Below, one piece after another: positions 34,846 through 43,158 of a stretch of 64,000 nt of DNA. How positions within the stretch are numbered: position 1 is the first letter of the stretch; the number at the start of each line of letters is the position of its first letter. Below the pieces are notes generated by a model. It worked only from the letters and a program-made list of their open reading frames with translations. It did not search any database and was not told the DNA's origin. Origin of the DNA: HGM04593 sp045631205 (GTDB lineage: Bacteria; Bacteroidota; Bacteroidia; Bacteroidales; Bacteroidaceae); assembly GCA_045631205.1 (NCBI GenBank), contig JAZQUI010000028.1:124001-188000 (forward strand), read 5' to 3'. The translations under genes and the position numbers were made by a program.

Positions 34846-34864
34846 CAGTCGCTTGCGCGACTGC
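34845..34864. repeat. Perfect 8-bp hairpin at the pheT promoter
   Basis: GCAGTCGC, loop TTGC, GCGACTGC. It overlaps the predicted transcription start of pheT, so it would either form at the 5' end of the mRNA or act as a DNA operator. Confidence 0.45.
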
Positions 34865-34939
34865 AAGAAAAACACAGGGTAAAAGGCTGCTTTGTGGCTG
34901 TTTGCTGTGTGTAAAGAACGAAAAAACAGATTAAGATAT

Positions 34940-37405
34940 ATGAATATTTCCTACAATTGGCTAAAAGAGTATGTCGCTTGCGACCTTGCTCCCGAAGAAG
35001 TTTCAGCAGCCCTCACCTCTATTGGTTTGGAGACCGACGGCGTTGAAGAGGTACAGACTATAAAAGGCGGTCTCGAAGGACTGGTGATTGGTGAGGTTCT
35101 CACTTGTATCGACCACCCCGACAGCGATCACCTTCACATAACAACAGTGAACCTTGGCGATGGCAACCCCACACAAATCGTCTGTGGTGCGCCCAATGTG
35201 GCTGCCGGCCAGAAAGTGGTTGTGGCAACAATCGGTACAAAGCTTTACGATGGTGAAGAGTGCTTTACTATAAAGAAAGGCAAAATTCGCGGCGTGGAGT
35301 CTTTCGGTATGATATGTGCTGAGGATGAGATTGGTGTTGGTACAAGCCACGATGGTATCATAGTTCTCCCTGCCGATGCAGTTCCCGGAACACCCGCGAA
35401 AGAGTATTATAACATAAAGAGCGATTACCTTATAGGTGTGGATATTACTCCTAACCGCGCCGACGCTTGCTCGCACTATGGTGTTGCCCGCGACCTTTAT
35501 GCTTACCTCACACAGAATAAGGGTACAAGCTCAATCACACGTTCTTCGTGCGATGGTTTCAAGGTCGATGACAACTCACTGCCCATAGAGATTGAAGTTG
35601 AGAATACCGAGGCTTGTATGCGTTATGCCGGTGTAAGCATAAAAGGTGTAACCGTAAAGGAGAGCCCCGAATGGTTGAAGAACAAACTTCAAATCATTGG
35701 TTTGCGCCCCATAAATAACATTGTGGATATTACAAACTACATTCTCCACGCTTACGGTCAGCCTATGCACTGCTTCGATGCCGACAAAATCAAGGGCGGT
35801 AAAGTGGTAGTGCGCACCTTCCCCGAGGGCACTCCCTTTGTTACACTCGACGGTGTTGAGCGCAAACTCTCGGAGCGCGACCTTATGATATGCAACGCCG
35901 AGGAGCCTATGTGTATTGCCGGTGTATTCGGTGGTCTTGAATCGGGTACTACCGAGGAGACTAAAAACGTATTCCTTGAGAGTGCTTACTTCCATCCCAC
36001 TTGGATAAGAAAGACTGCTCGCCGTCACGGCTTGCAGACTGATGCTTCGTTCCGTTACGAGCGTGGTACCGACCCCAACAATGTAATCTATGCCCTCAAA
36101 CAGGCTGCTATGCTCATTAAGGAGCTTGCCGGCGGAACAATATCTATGGAGATTAAGGATGTTTATCCCACACCCGTAGAGGATTTCAAAGTGGAACTTG
36201 AGTACAGCTATGTAAACAACCTTATAGGTGCAAACCTCTCGCCCGAAACCATAAAGAGCATCGTTGCTTCATTGGAGATGAAGATTACCGCTGAGACAGA
36301 GAACGGAATAACTCTTATGGTTCCTCCTTATCGCGTGGATGTTCAGCGTCCCTGCGATGTCGTTGAGGATATTCTTCGCATCTATGGCTACAACAATATT
36401 GCCATCGATACCACACTTCACTCATCAATCATCACCAAGGGTGCCGAGGATAAATCGCACAAATTGCAGAACCTTGTTTCGGAGCAGTTGGTGGGTTGCG
36501 GCTTTAACGAGATTATGAACAACTCGCTCACAGCTGCTGCTTATTACGATGGTCTTGAAACCTACAAGAGCGAGAATCTTGTTCGTTTGATGAACCCCCT
36601 GAGCAACGACCTTAACGTGTTGCGTCAGACATTGCTTTTTGGTGGTCTCGAAAGCTTGCAGCGCAATATCAGCCGCAAATATACCGACTTGAGCTTCTTT
36701 GAGTTCGGTAACAGCTACCGTTTTGATGCCGACAAACGTACCGAGGAAAAAATACTCAGCCCTTACAGCGAGAGCTATCACCTCTGCTTGTGGCAGACAG
36801 GTAACAATGTAGCATCTTCGTGGATGGAGCAGGGACGCGCCCTCACCGTTTACGACCTTAAAGCACAGGTTGAGCACATCTTTGACCGTCTTGGTTTCAA
36901 ACCCGCTATGCGCGTGCTTTCTACATTCAGCGACGATGTCTTTGCTGCGGGCTTGCAGGTTCAGGCTGCTAATAACAAAAAGGTTGTGGCGCAGCTTGGT
37001 ATCCTTCGCAAGAAGATAACCAAACGCTTTGATATCGATAGCGAGGTTCTTTATGCCGACATTAACTGGACAGAACTTATGAAGGCAGTGAAGAATGCAA
37101 AGATTGGTTATGCCGAGATAAGCAAATATCCTGCTGTTAAACGCGACCTTGCTCTCTTGATAGACAAGTCGGTTACATTTGCCCAGATAGAACAGGTTGC
37201 TCGCGAGACCGAGAAGAAACTGCTTAAGGCGGTTACTCTCTTCGATGTTTACGAGGGTAAAAACCTTGAGGAGGGCAAGAAGAGCTATGCTGTCAGCTTC
37301 ATTCTTCAGGATGACACTCAAACTCTTAACGACAAAGTGATAGACAAAACTATGGCACGTTTGATGGATAACTTCCAGAAACGCCTTGGTGCAATACAAC
37401 GATAA
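34940..37405 (+). CDS. pheT: Phenylalanyl-tRNA synthetase, beta subunit
   Basis: An 821-residue class II synthetase subunit, partner of PheS (not in the window). The N-terminal MNISYNWLKEYV is followed by an EMAP/OB tRNA-binding domain (VIGEVLTCIDHPDSDHLHI), the B3/B4 editing domain (GLRPINNIVDITNYILH), B5 domains and the C-terminal anticodon-binding domain (YPAVKRDLALLIDK). ATG 34940 is chosen over the 34892 reading because it matches the standard start. yebC follows after 31 bases and may be cotranscribed. Confidence 0.95.
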   Translation: MNISYNWLKEYVACDLAPEEVSAALTSIGLETDGVEEVQTIKGGLEGLVIGEVLTCIDHPDSDHLHITTVNLGDGNPTQIVCGAPNVAAGQKVVVATIGTKLYDGEECFTIKKGKIRGVESFGMICAEDEIGVGTSHDGIIVLPADAVPGTPAKEYYNIKSDYLIGVDITPNRADACSHYGVARDLYAYLTQNKGTSSITRSSCDGFKVDDNSLPIEIEVENTEACMRYAGVSIKGVTVKESPEWLKNKLQIIGLRPINNIVDITNYILHAYGQPMHCFDADKIKGGKVVVRTFPEGTPFVTLDGVERKLSERDLMICNAEEPMCIAGVFGGLESGTTEETKNVFLESAYFHPTWIRKTARRHGLQTDASFRYERGTDPNNVIYALKQAAMLIKELAGGTISMEIKDVYPTPVEDFKVELEYSYVNNLIGANLSPETIKSIVASLEMKITAETENGITLMVPPYRVDVQRPCDVVEDILRIYGYNNIAIDTTLHSSIITKGAEDKSHKLQNLVSEQLVGCGFNEIMNNSLTAAAYYDGLETYKSENLVRLMNPLSNDLNVLRQTLLFGGLESLQRNISRKYTDLSFFEFGNSYRFDADKRTEEKILSPYSESYHLCLWQTGNNVASSWMEQGRALTVYDLKAQVEHIFDRLGFKPAMRVLSTFSDDVFAAGLQVQAANNKKVVAQLGILRKKITKRFDIDSEVLYADINWTELMKAVKNAKIGYAEISKYPAVKRDLALLIDKSVTFAQIEQVARETEKKLLKAVTLFDVYEGKNLEEGKKSYAVSFILQDDTQTLNDKVIDKTMARLMDNFQKRLGAIQR

Positions 37406-37436
37406 ATAATAATAACTTTAAAATAAAACAGATACT

Positions 37437-38162
37437 ATGGGAAGAGCTTTTGAATACCGTAAAGCTGCGAAACTTAAAAGATGGGGTAATATGGCTCGCG
37501 TATTTACCCGTGTGGGCAAACAGATTGCAATTGCTGTGAAGGCAGGTGGTCCCGACCCCGATACAAACTCACATCTTCGTGCTATCATCGCCAATGCAAA
37601 GCGCGAGAACATGCCAAAGGATAATATTGAGCGCGCAATCAAGAACGCGATGGGTAAGGACCAGAAAGATTATAAGGAGGTTCCTTACGAGGGTTATGGC
37701 CCATTCGGTATTGCTATCTTCGTTGATGCTGCAACAGATAATACAACACGTACAGTAGCCAATGTACGCGCAGTTTTCAACAAGTTCGGTGGTACACTTG
37801 GAACACAGGGTAGCCTTGACTTCATGTTTACACAGAAGAGTGTGTTTACATTTACAAAGAAGGATGACCTCGATATGGATGAACTGATTCTTGAGCTTAT
37901 CGACTTCGGTGTAGAGGATGAGTACGATGAGGAGGAGAACGAAATCACTATCTACGGCGATCCAAAGTCATTCGGTGCAATCCAGAAGGTACTCGAGGAG
38001 AAGGGCTTTGAGATTACAGGTAGCGAGTTTACACGTATTCCTAACGACCTGAAGGACGTTACCGAGGAGCAGCGTGCTACAATCGACAAGATTGTTGAGC
38101 GCCTCGAAGAGGACGATGACGTTCAGAACGTATATACAAATATGAAGCCATTGGAAGAGTAA
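37437..38162 (+). CDS. yebC: YebC/PmpR-family protein
   Basis: A 241-residue YebC-family protein. The N-terminal region GRAFEYRKAAKLKRWGNMAR has the family's basic stretch in a Bacteroidetes variant; NAKRENMPKDNIERAIKNA and PYEGYGPFGIAI follow, then NVRAVFNKFGGTLGTQGSL, and the third domain ends acidic (KPLEE). The family was annotated as transcription regulators; recent work ties members to translation of difficult peptide sequences. It shares a strong terminator with the convergent gene. Confidence 0.93.
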   Translation: MGRAFEYRKAAKLKRWGNMARVFTRVGKQIAIAVKAGGPDPDTNSHLRAIIANAKRENMPKDNIERAIKNAMGKDQKDYKEVPYEGYGPFGIAIFVDAATDNTTRTVANVRAVFNKFGGTLGTQGSLDFMFTQKSVFTFTKKDDLDMDELILELIDFGVEDEYDEEENEITIYGDPKSFGAIQKVLEEKGFEITGSEFTRIPNDLKDVTEEQRATIDKIVERLEEDDDVQNVYTNMKPLEE

Positions 38163-38184
38163 TCAAATCTTTTATTATAAGAAC

Positions 38185-38221
38185 AACGACGGACAAGTAT
38201 CTTGTCCGTCGTTTGTTTTGT
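38185..38221. terminator. Bidirectional terminator between yebC and the DUF4251 gene
   Basis: AACGACGGACAAG, loop TAT, and its exact complement (38201-38213), followed by a T-rich stretch. It ends one base before the second in-frame stop of the DUF4251 reading frame, suggesting that this is the true 3' end of that transcript. Confidence 0.85.
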
Positions 38222-38452
38222 TCAAGGTACAAACCCGGGAGGTCCTTGAGGTCGCGGTGGCATTGGTGGTCTTGGCCTGGGACGTCCAAAAGCGGGAGGG
38301 CCTCCGAAAGGTGGTCTTGCTACGGGTGGCGCTCCGAACATAGGTGGACGTGGCCGGGGTGGTGGGGCAACTACCACCGGCGGGGGTGGAGCAATTGTCA
38401 CAGCGTGCGGAGCAAACCAGGCATAAACACTGCCGTTGAAGGAGTTCCTGTT
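38222..38452 (-). pseudogene. In-frame proline-rich extension of the DUF4251 gene, behind a TGA
   Basis: Directly after the TGA at 38453-38455 the same frame stays open for 76 codons. It reads NRNSFNGSVYAWFAPHAV and then a strongly proline-rich tail with APPPPVVVAPPPRPRPPM, GAPPVARPPFGGPPAFG and RPQGPPGFVP before a second TGA at 38222-38224. The frame, strand and transcript boundary all fit a tail that belonged, or still belongs, to the upstream protein. It has no start codon of its own near its beginning. Three readings are possible: recent nonsense mutation, programmed readthrough, or a sequence error. Confidence 0.55.
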
Positions 38453-39058
38453 TCAGTAGCCGGGGGTTCCTTCGAACACCCCGGCAGTACTATAAGGATA
38501 AATGGTTCCTGTCATAGTCATATTTCTCCCGCTGAAGTTAGGGCTTACATAAGCTGTTGCGCTGTTGCCGCCGGCATCGAGCGTTATGTGAACGGTTGCC
38601 GATATATAAGGCCCTTGTATGCCGTATGTGTAATAAACATTACCGGCATTGTCTCTGCTTATCTCGGCACCGGTTATGCCGCCTTCAAGCGTTACTCCTC
38701 CAAGTCCGTTAGGCGAATATATGTTGCTGTTGTCAAACGCAGTCTGTACAATGCCCTTTCCTTCGTCTATCGATACAAAATTCGTACTTGGTGTTACATA
38801 TTCCGTATAACCATTGTTAAATGTGATGCTTTGCGCCTCCAAAGCCCATGAGCCATTCTGCAACGCTTGTACTGCCTGTACGAAGTTTATGGAGTCTTCC
38901 ATGGCTTCTCTGGCCTCCCTTTCGGCTCTTTTCTTTAACCTTTCGGCTCTCCACGCAGCTTCGCGTTCCTTGCGTGTCATCTTTTTACTCTCTTGCGCGT
39001 TGGAAGACAAGCACCATCCAACCGCTATTAAAAATAATAGCAAAAACAACTTTTTCAT
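38453..39058 (-). CDS. DUF4251 exported protein
   Basis: A 201-residue protein with signal peptide MKKLFLLLFLIAVGWCLSSNAQ, a charged helix (KKMTRKEREAAWRAERLKK, likely coiled coil, about residues 25-55) and a DUF4251 domain: ALQNGSWALEAQ, PSTNFVSIDEGKGIVQTAFD, NGLGGVTLEGGITG, then ATAYVSPNFSGRNMTMTGTI. The last residues are FEGTPGY before the TGA. The domain is found almost only in Bacteroidetes; function unknown. The reading frame remains open after the stop (see the extension entry). Confidence 0.85.
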   Translation of the reverse strand: MKKLFLLLFLIAVGWCLSSNAQESKKMTRKEREAAWRAERLKKRAEREAREAMEDSINFVQAVQALQNGSWALEAQSITFNNGYTEYVTPSTNFVSIDEGKGIVQTAFDNSNIYSPNGLGGVTLEGGITGAEISRDNAGNVYYTYGIQGPYISATVHITLDAGGNSATAYVSPNFSGRNMTMTGTIYPYSTAGVFEGTPGY

Positions 39059-39256
39059 AACTCTCTATATTTTATGAACACGACAATAAAACAAACGGCG
39101 TGGAACAGAGACTCGCAAAAAATATATAATAAAATATAAACGACCTTCCGGCCCGGTTGGCGGGGATATTCTGGTGCTGCAAAAATGTTCTTTATTGCAG
39201 AGTGAGAAAAAAACGTATAATTTGTCTTTTTTCTTGCTTAAGATATTTTGTTTATA

Positions 39257-39264
39257 TAAATTTG
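39257..39264 (+). promoter_or_regulatory. -7 promoter element for the GH43-like/nagB unit
   Basis: TAAATTTG, with CTTG at 39233-39236 as -33 (20-base spacer). The GTG start lies 31 bases downstream, which supports that start. Confidence 0.6.
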
Positions 39265-39295
39265 CTTATCTTTACGAAGAAACATTTAAAATAGG

Positions 39296-40291
39296 GTGAA
39301 AAAGGTGGCTCTGACATATTTTGTATTGCTTCTTCTCTTTGTTTCGTGTACACCGGGTAACAAAGAGACGGCTGATGTTCCCGTTCAGAAGGTAGCCATC
39401 GATACAATGAATATTACCAGCCCCTATATCATTTACGACAAATCTGCAAATCTCTATTATATGACAGGCGACGGCGGTGCTATGTGGCATAGCCGTGATA
39501 TGCAGGTGTGGGAAGGGCCTTTCGATATCCTTCAACACAGTGAAGAGTCGTGGATGGGAGCAACCCCCAAGGTTCTTTCACCTGAAATTCATAAATACAA
39601 GGACAAATATTATTATATGGCCACATTCACCTCGGCCAATGCTCTTTCGAGTGAAGAGGAGAGTGGTACTGCTCGCCGCACTTCGTGCGAGGTATTTGTT
39701 GGTGACAAAATCACCGGGCCTTATAAACACATATCGCAAGGTGCCCCCTTGCTTAGCCTTGAAGAGACATCGGAACATCCCACTTTCTGCACCGACGAGT
39801 ATAATGTAGGTTACCTTATCTACAATCGCAACTGGGCCGATAAAGGTGATGCCACAGTGCAGATTATACGCCTCGGTCGTAAACTGGATACACGTGTAGG
39901 AGAACCGTATATTATGTTCCGCGCATCGCAGAACCCGTGGGCGAGCGATTGCCGGGGATATGCGTCACCTTACCTTGTCTCGCCTTTCTTCTTTGAAACA
40001 CTCAGCGGGCAACTTGGCATTTTGTTTACATCGGTTGAGGGTGGTGAAAAGGCGATAGGTGTGGCTTATTCCGAAACCGGCCATCTCGATGGTCCCTGGA
40101 TTATTGAGCCACAGCCTTTGTTGGTTGGCAATGTGAGCAATGCAATGCTTTTTAAAGATTACGACGGCAAGCAACTTATGGCTTACCAAAAAGATACAGT
40201 TATCGACGGGAAACCATTGTCTCAACCGCGTTTTATGAGAGTAGATACACAGTTTGACAAACTAAAACTTAAAGGACACTATAAATTTTAA
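39296..40291 (+). CDS. GH43-like five-bladed propeller lipoprotein
   Basis: A 331-residue lipoprotein (GTG start; lipobox LLFVSCTPG with Cys18). The mature part has the repeating blade pattern of family 43 glycosidases and related propellers: SPYIIYDKSANLYYMTG, SWMGATPKVLSPEIHKYKDKYYY, and WASDCRGYASPYLV. In GH43 enzymes the first blade usually reads (R)DP with the Asp as general base; here the aligned residues are T41-S42-P43, so a canonical base is missing. It may be a binding or altered-specificity protein. nagB follows after five bases, suggesting a role in host amino-sugar use. Confidence 0.72.
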   Translation: MKKVALTYFVLLLLFVSCTPGNKETADVPVQKVAIDTMNITSPYIIYDKSANLYYMTGDGGAMWHSRDMQVWEGPFDILQHSEESWMGATPKVLSPEIHKYKDKYYYMATFTSANALSSEEESGTARRTSCEVFVGDKITGPYKHISQGAPLLSLEETSEHPTFCTDEYNVGYLIYNRNWADKGDATVQIIRLGRKLDTRVGEPYIMFRASQNPWASDCRGYASPYLVSPFFFETLSGQLGILFTSVEGGEKAIGVAYSETGHLDGPWIIEPQPLLVGNVSNAMLFKDYDGKQLMAYQKDTVIDGKPLSQPRFMRVDTQFDKLKLKGHYKF

Positions 40292-40296
40292 GAATT

Positions 40297-41109
40297 ATGC
40301 GTTTAATTATTGAACCCAACTATCAGCAACTTTCATGCTGGGCTGCATCTTATGTAGCAAAGAAAATCAACGAGTTTAAACCCACAGAGGAGAGACCTTT
40401 CGTACTTGGTCTTCCCACCGGCGGTACTCCCCTCGGTACTTACAGAGAGCTTATCAACCTTTATAACAAAGGTCTTGTAAGCTTCAAGAATGTGGTTACA
40501 TTCAACATGGACGAGTATGTAGGTCTTCCCGAGGAGCACCCCGAGAGCTACCACTCATTTATGTGGAACAACTTCTTCAGTCACGTTGACGTGAAGAAAG
40601 AGAATGTGAACATCCTCAACGGTAATGCCGAGAACCTTGTTGCAGAGTGCGCTCGCTACGAGGAGAAAATCAAATCTTACGGTGGTATCGACCTCTTCCT
40701 TGGTGGTATCGGTCCCGACGGTCACATTGCTTTCAACGAGCCCGGTTCTTCACTTGCATCACGCACACGTATCAAGACTTTGACAACTGATACTATCATT
40801 GCAAACTCTCGTTTCTTTGACAACGATATCAACAAAGTTCCCAAGACTGCGGTTACAGTGGGTGTTGGTACTGTTATGGATGCAAAAGAGGTACTTATCC
40901 TCGTTAACGGTCACAACAAGGCACAAGCTCTCTATCATGCAGTTGAGGGTAACATCACAGAGATGTGGACTATCAGCGTCCTTCAGATGCACCCCCGCGG
41001 CATAATCGTTTGCGACGATGCTGCAACTGCTGAACTTAAAGTAGGTACTGTAAACTACTTCAAAGATATCGAGCGTGAGAATCTCGATCCTGCATCAAAC
41101 CTTAAATAA
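40297..41109 (+). CDS. nagB: Glucosamine-6-phosphate deaminase
   Basis: A 270-residue NagB: converts glucosamine-6-phosphate to fructose-6-phosphate and ammonia. VLGLPTGGTPLGTYREL binds the phosphate, FNMDEYVGLPEEHPESYH holds the proton-shuttling Asp, and GGIGPDGHIAFNEPGSS is the active-site signature. Length equals the bacterial hexameric enzyme (266-270). It follows the GH43-like lipoprotein by five bases and is probably translated from the same mRNA. A 14-base-pair terminator follows. Confidence 0.95.
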   Translation: MRLIIEPNYQQLSCWAASYVAKKINEFKPTEERPFVLGLPTGGTPLGTYRELINLYNKGLVSFKNVVTFNMDEYVGLPEEHPESYHSFMWNNFFSHVDVKKENVNILNGNAENLVAECARYEEKIKSYGGIDLFLGGIGPDGHIAFNEPGSSLASRTRIKTLTTDTIIANSRFFDNDINKVPKTAVTVGVGTVMDAKEVLILVNGHNKAQALYHAVEGNITEMWTISVLQMHPRGIIVCDDAATAELKVGTVNYFKDIERENLDPASNLK

Positions 41110-41135
41110 TTAAAGTTTAATGCTTATTTAAAAAC

Positions 41136-41169
41136 ACAGCCCCGCCAAGCTTGGCGGGGCTGTTGTTTG
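41136..41169. terminator. Bidirectional terminator after nagB
   Basis: A perfect 28-base palindrome, ACAGCCCCGCCAAG and its complement (41136-41163), with A-rich and T-rich flanks; the convergent PLC-like gene ends at 41177. Confidence 0.85.
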
Positions 41170-41176
41170 TATATTT

Positions 41177-41770
41177 CTAAATGTCGTAAAAGTCGAGCAT
41201 AAGATATTTCGAGGTACATTCGGCACGATACTCTGCATTGTGGAGTCTTGCGTGACGCAACGGCAACGGCAGTCGGTCGATAAGGCTTTTTCCAAATGCT
41301 TTCCCCCATGCCGCGCTCCAATAGTGCTCTCGCTTGTCAATCTTTGAGCGCGATTTATGAGGGTATTCGTCACTGCCCTCAATCCACGCCGAAAGCATTA
41401 CGAAATGCGGTACACAATAATAATCCTTGATATCCTTTACAAGTTTCAAGAAGAGTTCACGCTCTTGCCCGCAAAAGAAATTCTTGTTCAGGTAGAGCTG
41501 GAAGTAAATAGGCTCTTTTTTTCTTGCGGCTGCACGCATAATTCCAAGTGCTTCAAAAAGCTTCTCTTCATATATGCATAACCCGTGGCTGAAGTGCCAC
41601 TCGCCCTTGTAGTATGTCACTTGCAGGTTGAAAAGTTTTATACCATCTTTAACCTGCTCGGCAATGCTCTTTCGCTGGCAACGGCTTGTAAGGTCAAGTA
41701 TGCTTGCGAATGGCCTTTGCCACCATATAAGACGGCCGCCTGTGCCGCTGTTGTGTGTTCCTTGTATCAT
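41177..41770 (-). CDS. PI-phospholipase C-like domain protein
   Basis: A 197-residue protein whose start GTHNSGTGG and following LTSRCQRKSIAEQVKDGIK match the X-domain of bacterial phosphatidylinositol-specific phospholipase C. Both catalytic-type histidines are present (GTHNSGT and FSHGL). The stretch normally reading F-D-(I/L)-R is F-N-L-Q here, so the aspartate and arginine that support catalysis appear to be replaced. There is no signal peptide. The start is ATG 41770, which overlaps the stop of the upstream glycosyltransferase gene in an ATGA; the longer start at 41809 is inside that gene. Last gene of a three-gene operon. Confidence 0.7.
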   Translation of the reverse strand: MIQGTHNSGTGGRLIWWQRPFASILDLTSRCQRKSIAEQVKDGIKLFNLQVTYYKGEWHFSHGLCIYEEKLFEALGIMRAAARKKEPIYFQLYLNKNFFCGQERELFLKLVKDIKDYYCVPHFVMLSAWIEGSDEYPHKSRSKIDKREHYWSAAWGKAFGKSLIDRLPLPLRHARLHNAEYRAECTSKYLMLDFYDI

Positions 41771-42621
41771 TTTAATCTTCTTATAATTGCGGTTGTGAAA
41801 TCTATCCATTCTTTCTGGTAAGGAGCAATCATCTCCATTGTAGGGTTCAATTCCTTGATTTTTTGTATCTGTTGGGCATATCCCACGCTCAGAGGTATCC
41901 TCTTTATAAACTCCTTGTCGTGCTTTTCAAAGAAATTTATAATATCCTCGGCACACAAGGCGCGAAAAAGCGCGTATTCAAACGATGATGCTTTGTGTGT
42001 AAGGCTCTCATTATGCATTCTATAGCTGTAACCTGTGTTATCGACATACACTACCTTGTTGGCAAAGTATAGTTGTGGAATTATTGTTGGGGTATCTTCT
42101 ATAAATCTTCGTTCGCAGTAAGGTACCAGCTCGTGAAGTTTGCGATGTATGAGTTTGTTGTTCATAAAGACAACCTTCTCGCCCCAGAAACGTGCGACTT
42201 TATCTATTCCCTCACAGGTGCAATTGCCATACGATGTTGCTTCCCACGCACCGTTTTCGCGTACAATCTTAATGCCGCCACTCACAATATCGGCACCGGT
42301 TTCAATGGCTTTTTTGTGGAGAGTAGTCACAAAATCACTTTCCAGCCAATCGTCGCCGTCGAGTAGAAGAATGTATTCGCCACGTGCGGCATTGATGCCT
42401 TTTCTTCGTGAAGCGCCGGCACCGATGTTTGTTGAGTTTCTTATCACGCGGCAACGCTGGTCTTTTTTAGCAATCTGCTCAATGATGGCTGCAGTGTTGT
42501 CGGTGGAGCAATCTTCTACAACAATGCATTCAATATCGTCAATCTCCTGTGAGAGACAACTTCTTAATGCCTGTTCAATAAAGCGTTCCACATTATATGC
42601 TGTTACAACAATGCTAACCAT
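41767..42621 (-). CDS. Family 2 glycosyltransferase
   Basis: A 284-residue GT-A fold glycosyltransferase. MVSIVVTAYNVERFIEQAL opens the nucleotide-binding fold, VVEDCSTDNTAAIIEQIA follows, and LLLDGDDWLESDF holds the DxD-type metal site. IEDTPTIIPQLYFANKV is the acceptor-side region seen in LPS and capsule transferases. The start is set at 42621; the longer 42672 start would overlap the upstream gene. It begins four bases after the stop of the short-repeat protein gene and is coupled to the PLC-like gene by a four-base overlap. Donor and acceptor are unknown; no other polysaccharide genes are nearby. Confidence 0.88.
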   Translation of the reverse strand: MVSIVVTAYNVERFIEQALRSCLSQEIDDIECIVVEDCSTDNTAAIIEQIAKKDQRCRVIRNSTNIGAGASRRKGINAARGEYILLLDGDDWLESDFVTTLHKKAIETGADIVSGGIKIVRENGAWEATSYGNCTCEGIDKVARFWGEKVVFMNNKLIHRKLHELVPYCERRFIEDTPTIIPQLYFANKVVYVDNTGYSYRMHNESLTHKASSFEYALFRALCAEDIINFFEKHDKEFIKRIPLSVGYAQQIQKIKELNPTMEMIAPYQKEWIDFTTAIIRRLK

Positions 42622-42625
42622 AATT

Positions 42626-42955
42626 TTAATTGAATTGTACGCCAAGGGAAATAAGATAACTCTTGAATGCAACCGGCTCTATCACAAAACCGTTCTCGTT
42701 TATGGCGATGCCGCAATCGCATCCATTGTTGCCTGCAACCTGTGCCGTGCCAAAGCAAACAGCAAGTTTTCCATTCTCGTCATCGCACAAAACTCCTGTG
42801 CCAAGGTTTATGGCAACCTTTCCATTCTCGTCGAAAAAGATACCACTTCCCAAATCAATATTTACAACTCCGTTCTCAGCACTTAATGCTGTGCCCAGTT
42901 GTGGCACAATGTCGTACTCGTTTTCGTTTACTTTTATTTTGTTTATCTCTGCCAT
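42626..42955 (-). CDS. Small protein with short glycine/asparagine repeats (phage-appendage-like)
   Basis: A 109-residue protein starting MAEINKIKVNENEYDIVPQL. From about residue 20 it has four to five imperfect repeats of 16-17 residues, roughly G-(T/S)-(A/G)-x-x-x-x-E-N-G-x-V-x-I-x-L: GTALSAENGVVNIDL, GSGIFFDENGKVAINL, GTGVLCDDENGKLAVCF, GTAQVAGNNGCDCGIAI and a final NENGFVIEP. The opening I-x-K-I-x-V-N and the repeat style resemble phage tail-fibre or appendage proteins. No signal peptide. First gene of the operon with the GT2 and PLC-like genes. Function unknown. Confidence 0.7.
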   Translation of the reverse strand: MAEINKIKVNENEYDIVPQLGTALSAENGVVNIDLGSGIFFDENGKVAINLGTGVLCDDENGKLAVCFGTAQVAGNNGCDCGIAINENGFVIEPVAFKSYLISLGVQFN

Positions 42956-42979
42956 AATATTGTTTTTTTGTTTTCTTTT

Positions 42980-42987
42980 CAAAAGTA
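42980..42987 (-). promoter_or_regulatory. -7 promoter element for the repeat protein/GT2/PLC-like operon
   Basis: Reads TACTTTTG on the minus strand, 24 bases before the start at 42955, which supports that start over 43024. Confidence 0.5.
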
Positions 42988-43127
42988 CTGTGCGGAACAG
43001 GGCATAAGGTTGCCGAATTGCCACTTATGCAAATAATATAGGTAAAACAACAACTTGCTGATGTCGCTATGCGATAAACTTTTTTGTGATGAAACGGTTA
43101 TAAATATTTAAAATAAAAACACTAAAA

Positions 43128-43158
43128 TTTGATTTTATCTATAAATTCAATAAATTTG
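43128..43158 (+). promoter_or_regulatory. Promoter for the lplA-gcv operon
   Basis: TTTG at 43128-43131, 19-base spacer, TAAATTTG at 43151-43158, both full matches; lplA starts 29 bases downstream. I see no glycine riboswitch-like leader; the 5' leader would be about 25 bases. Confidence 0.7.

Noticed and set aside
38453..38455. TGA as a selenocysteine codon
   Set aside because: The position is not an active-site cysteine context, no selenocysteine-insertion hairpin is apparent right after it, and no selenoprotein genes are seen in the window.
38213..38851. 212-codon plus-strand ORF rich in Ser, Tyr and Arg
   Set aside because: It is antisense to the DUF4251 gene and its proline-rich extension; its composition is what the complement of a Pro/Gly-rich frame gives, and it begins inside a terminator region.
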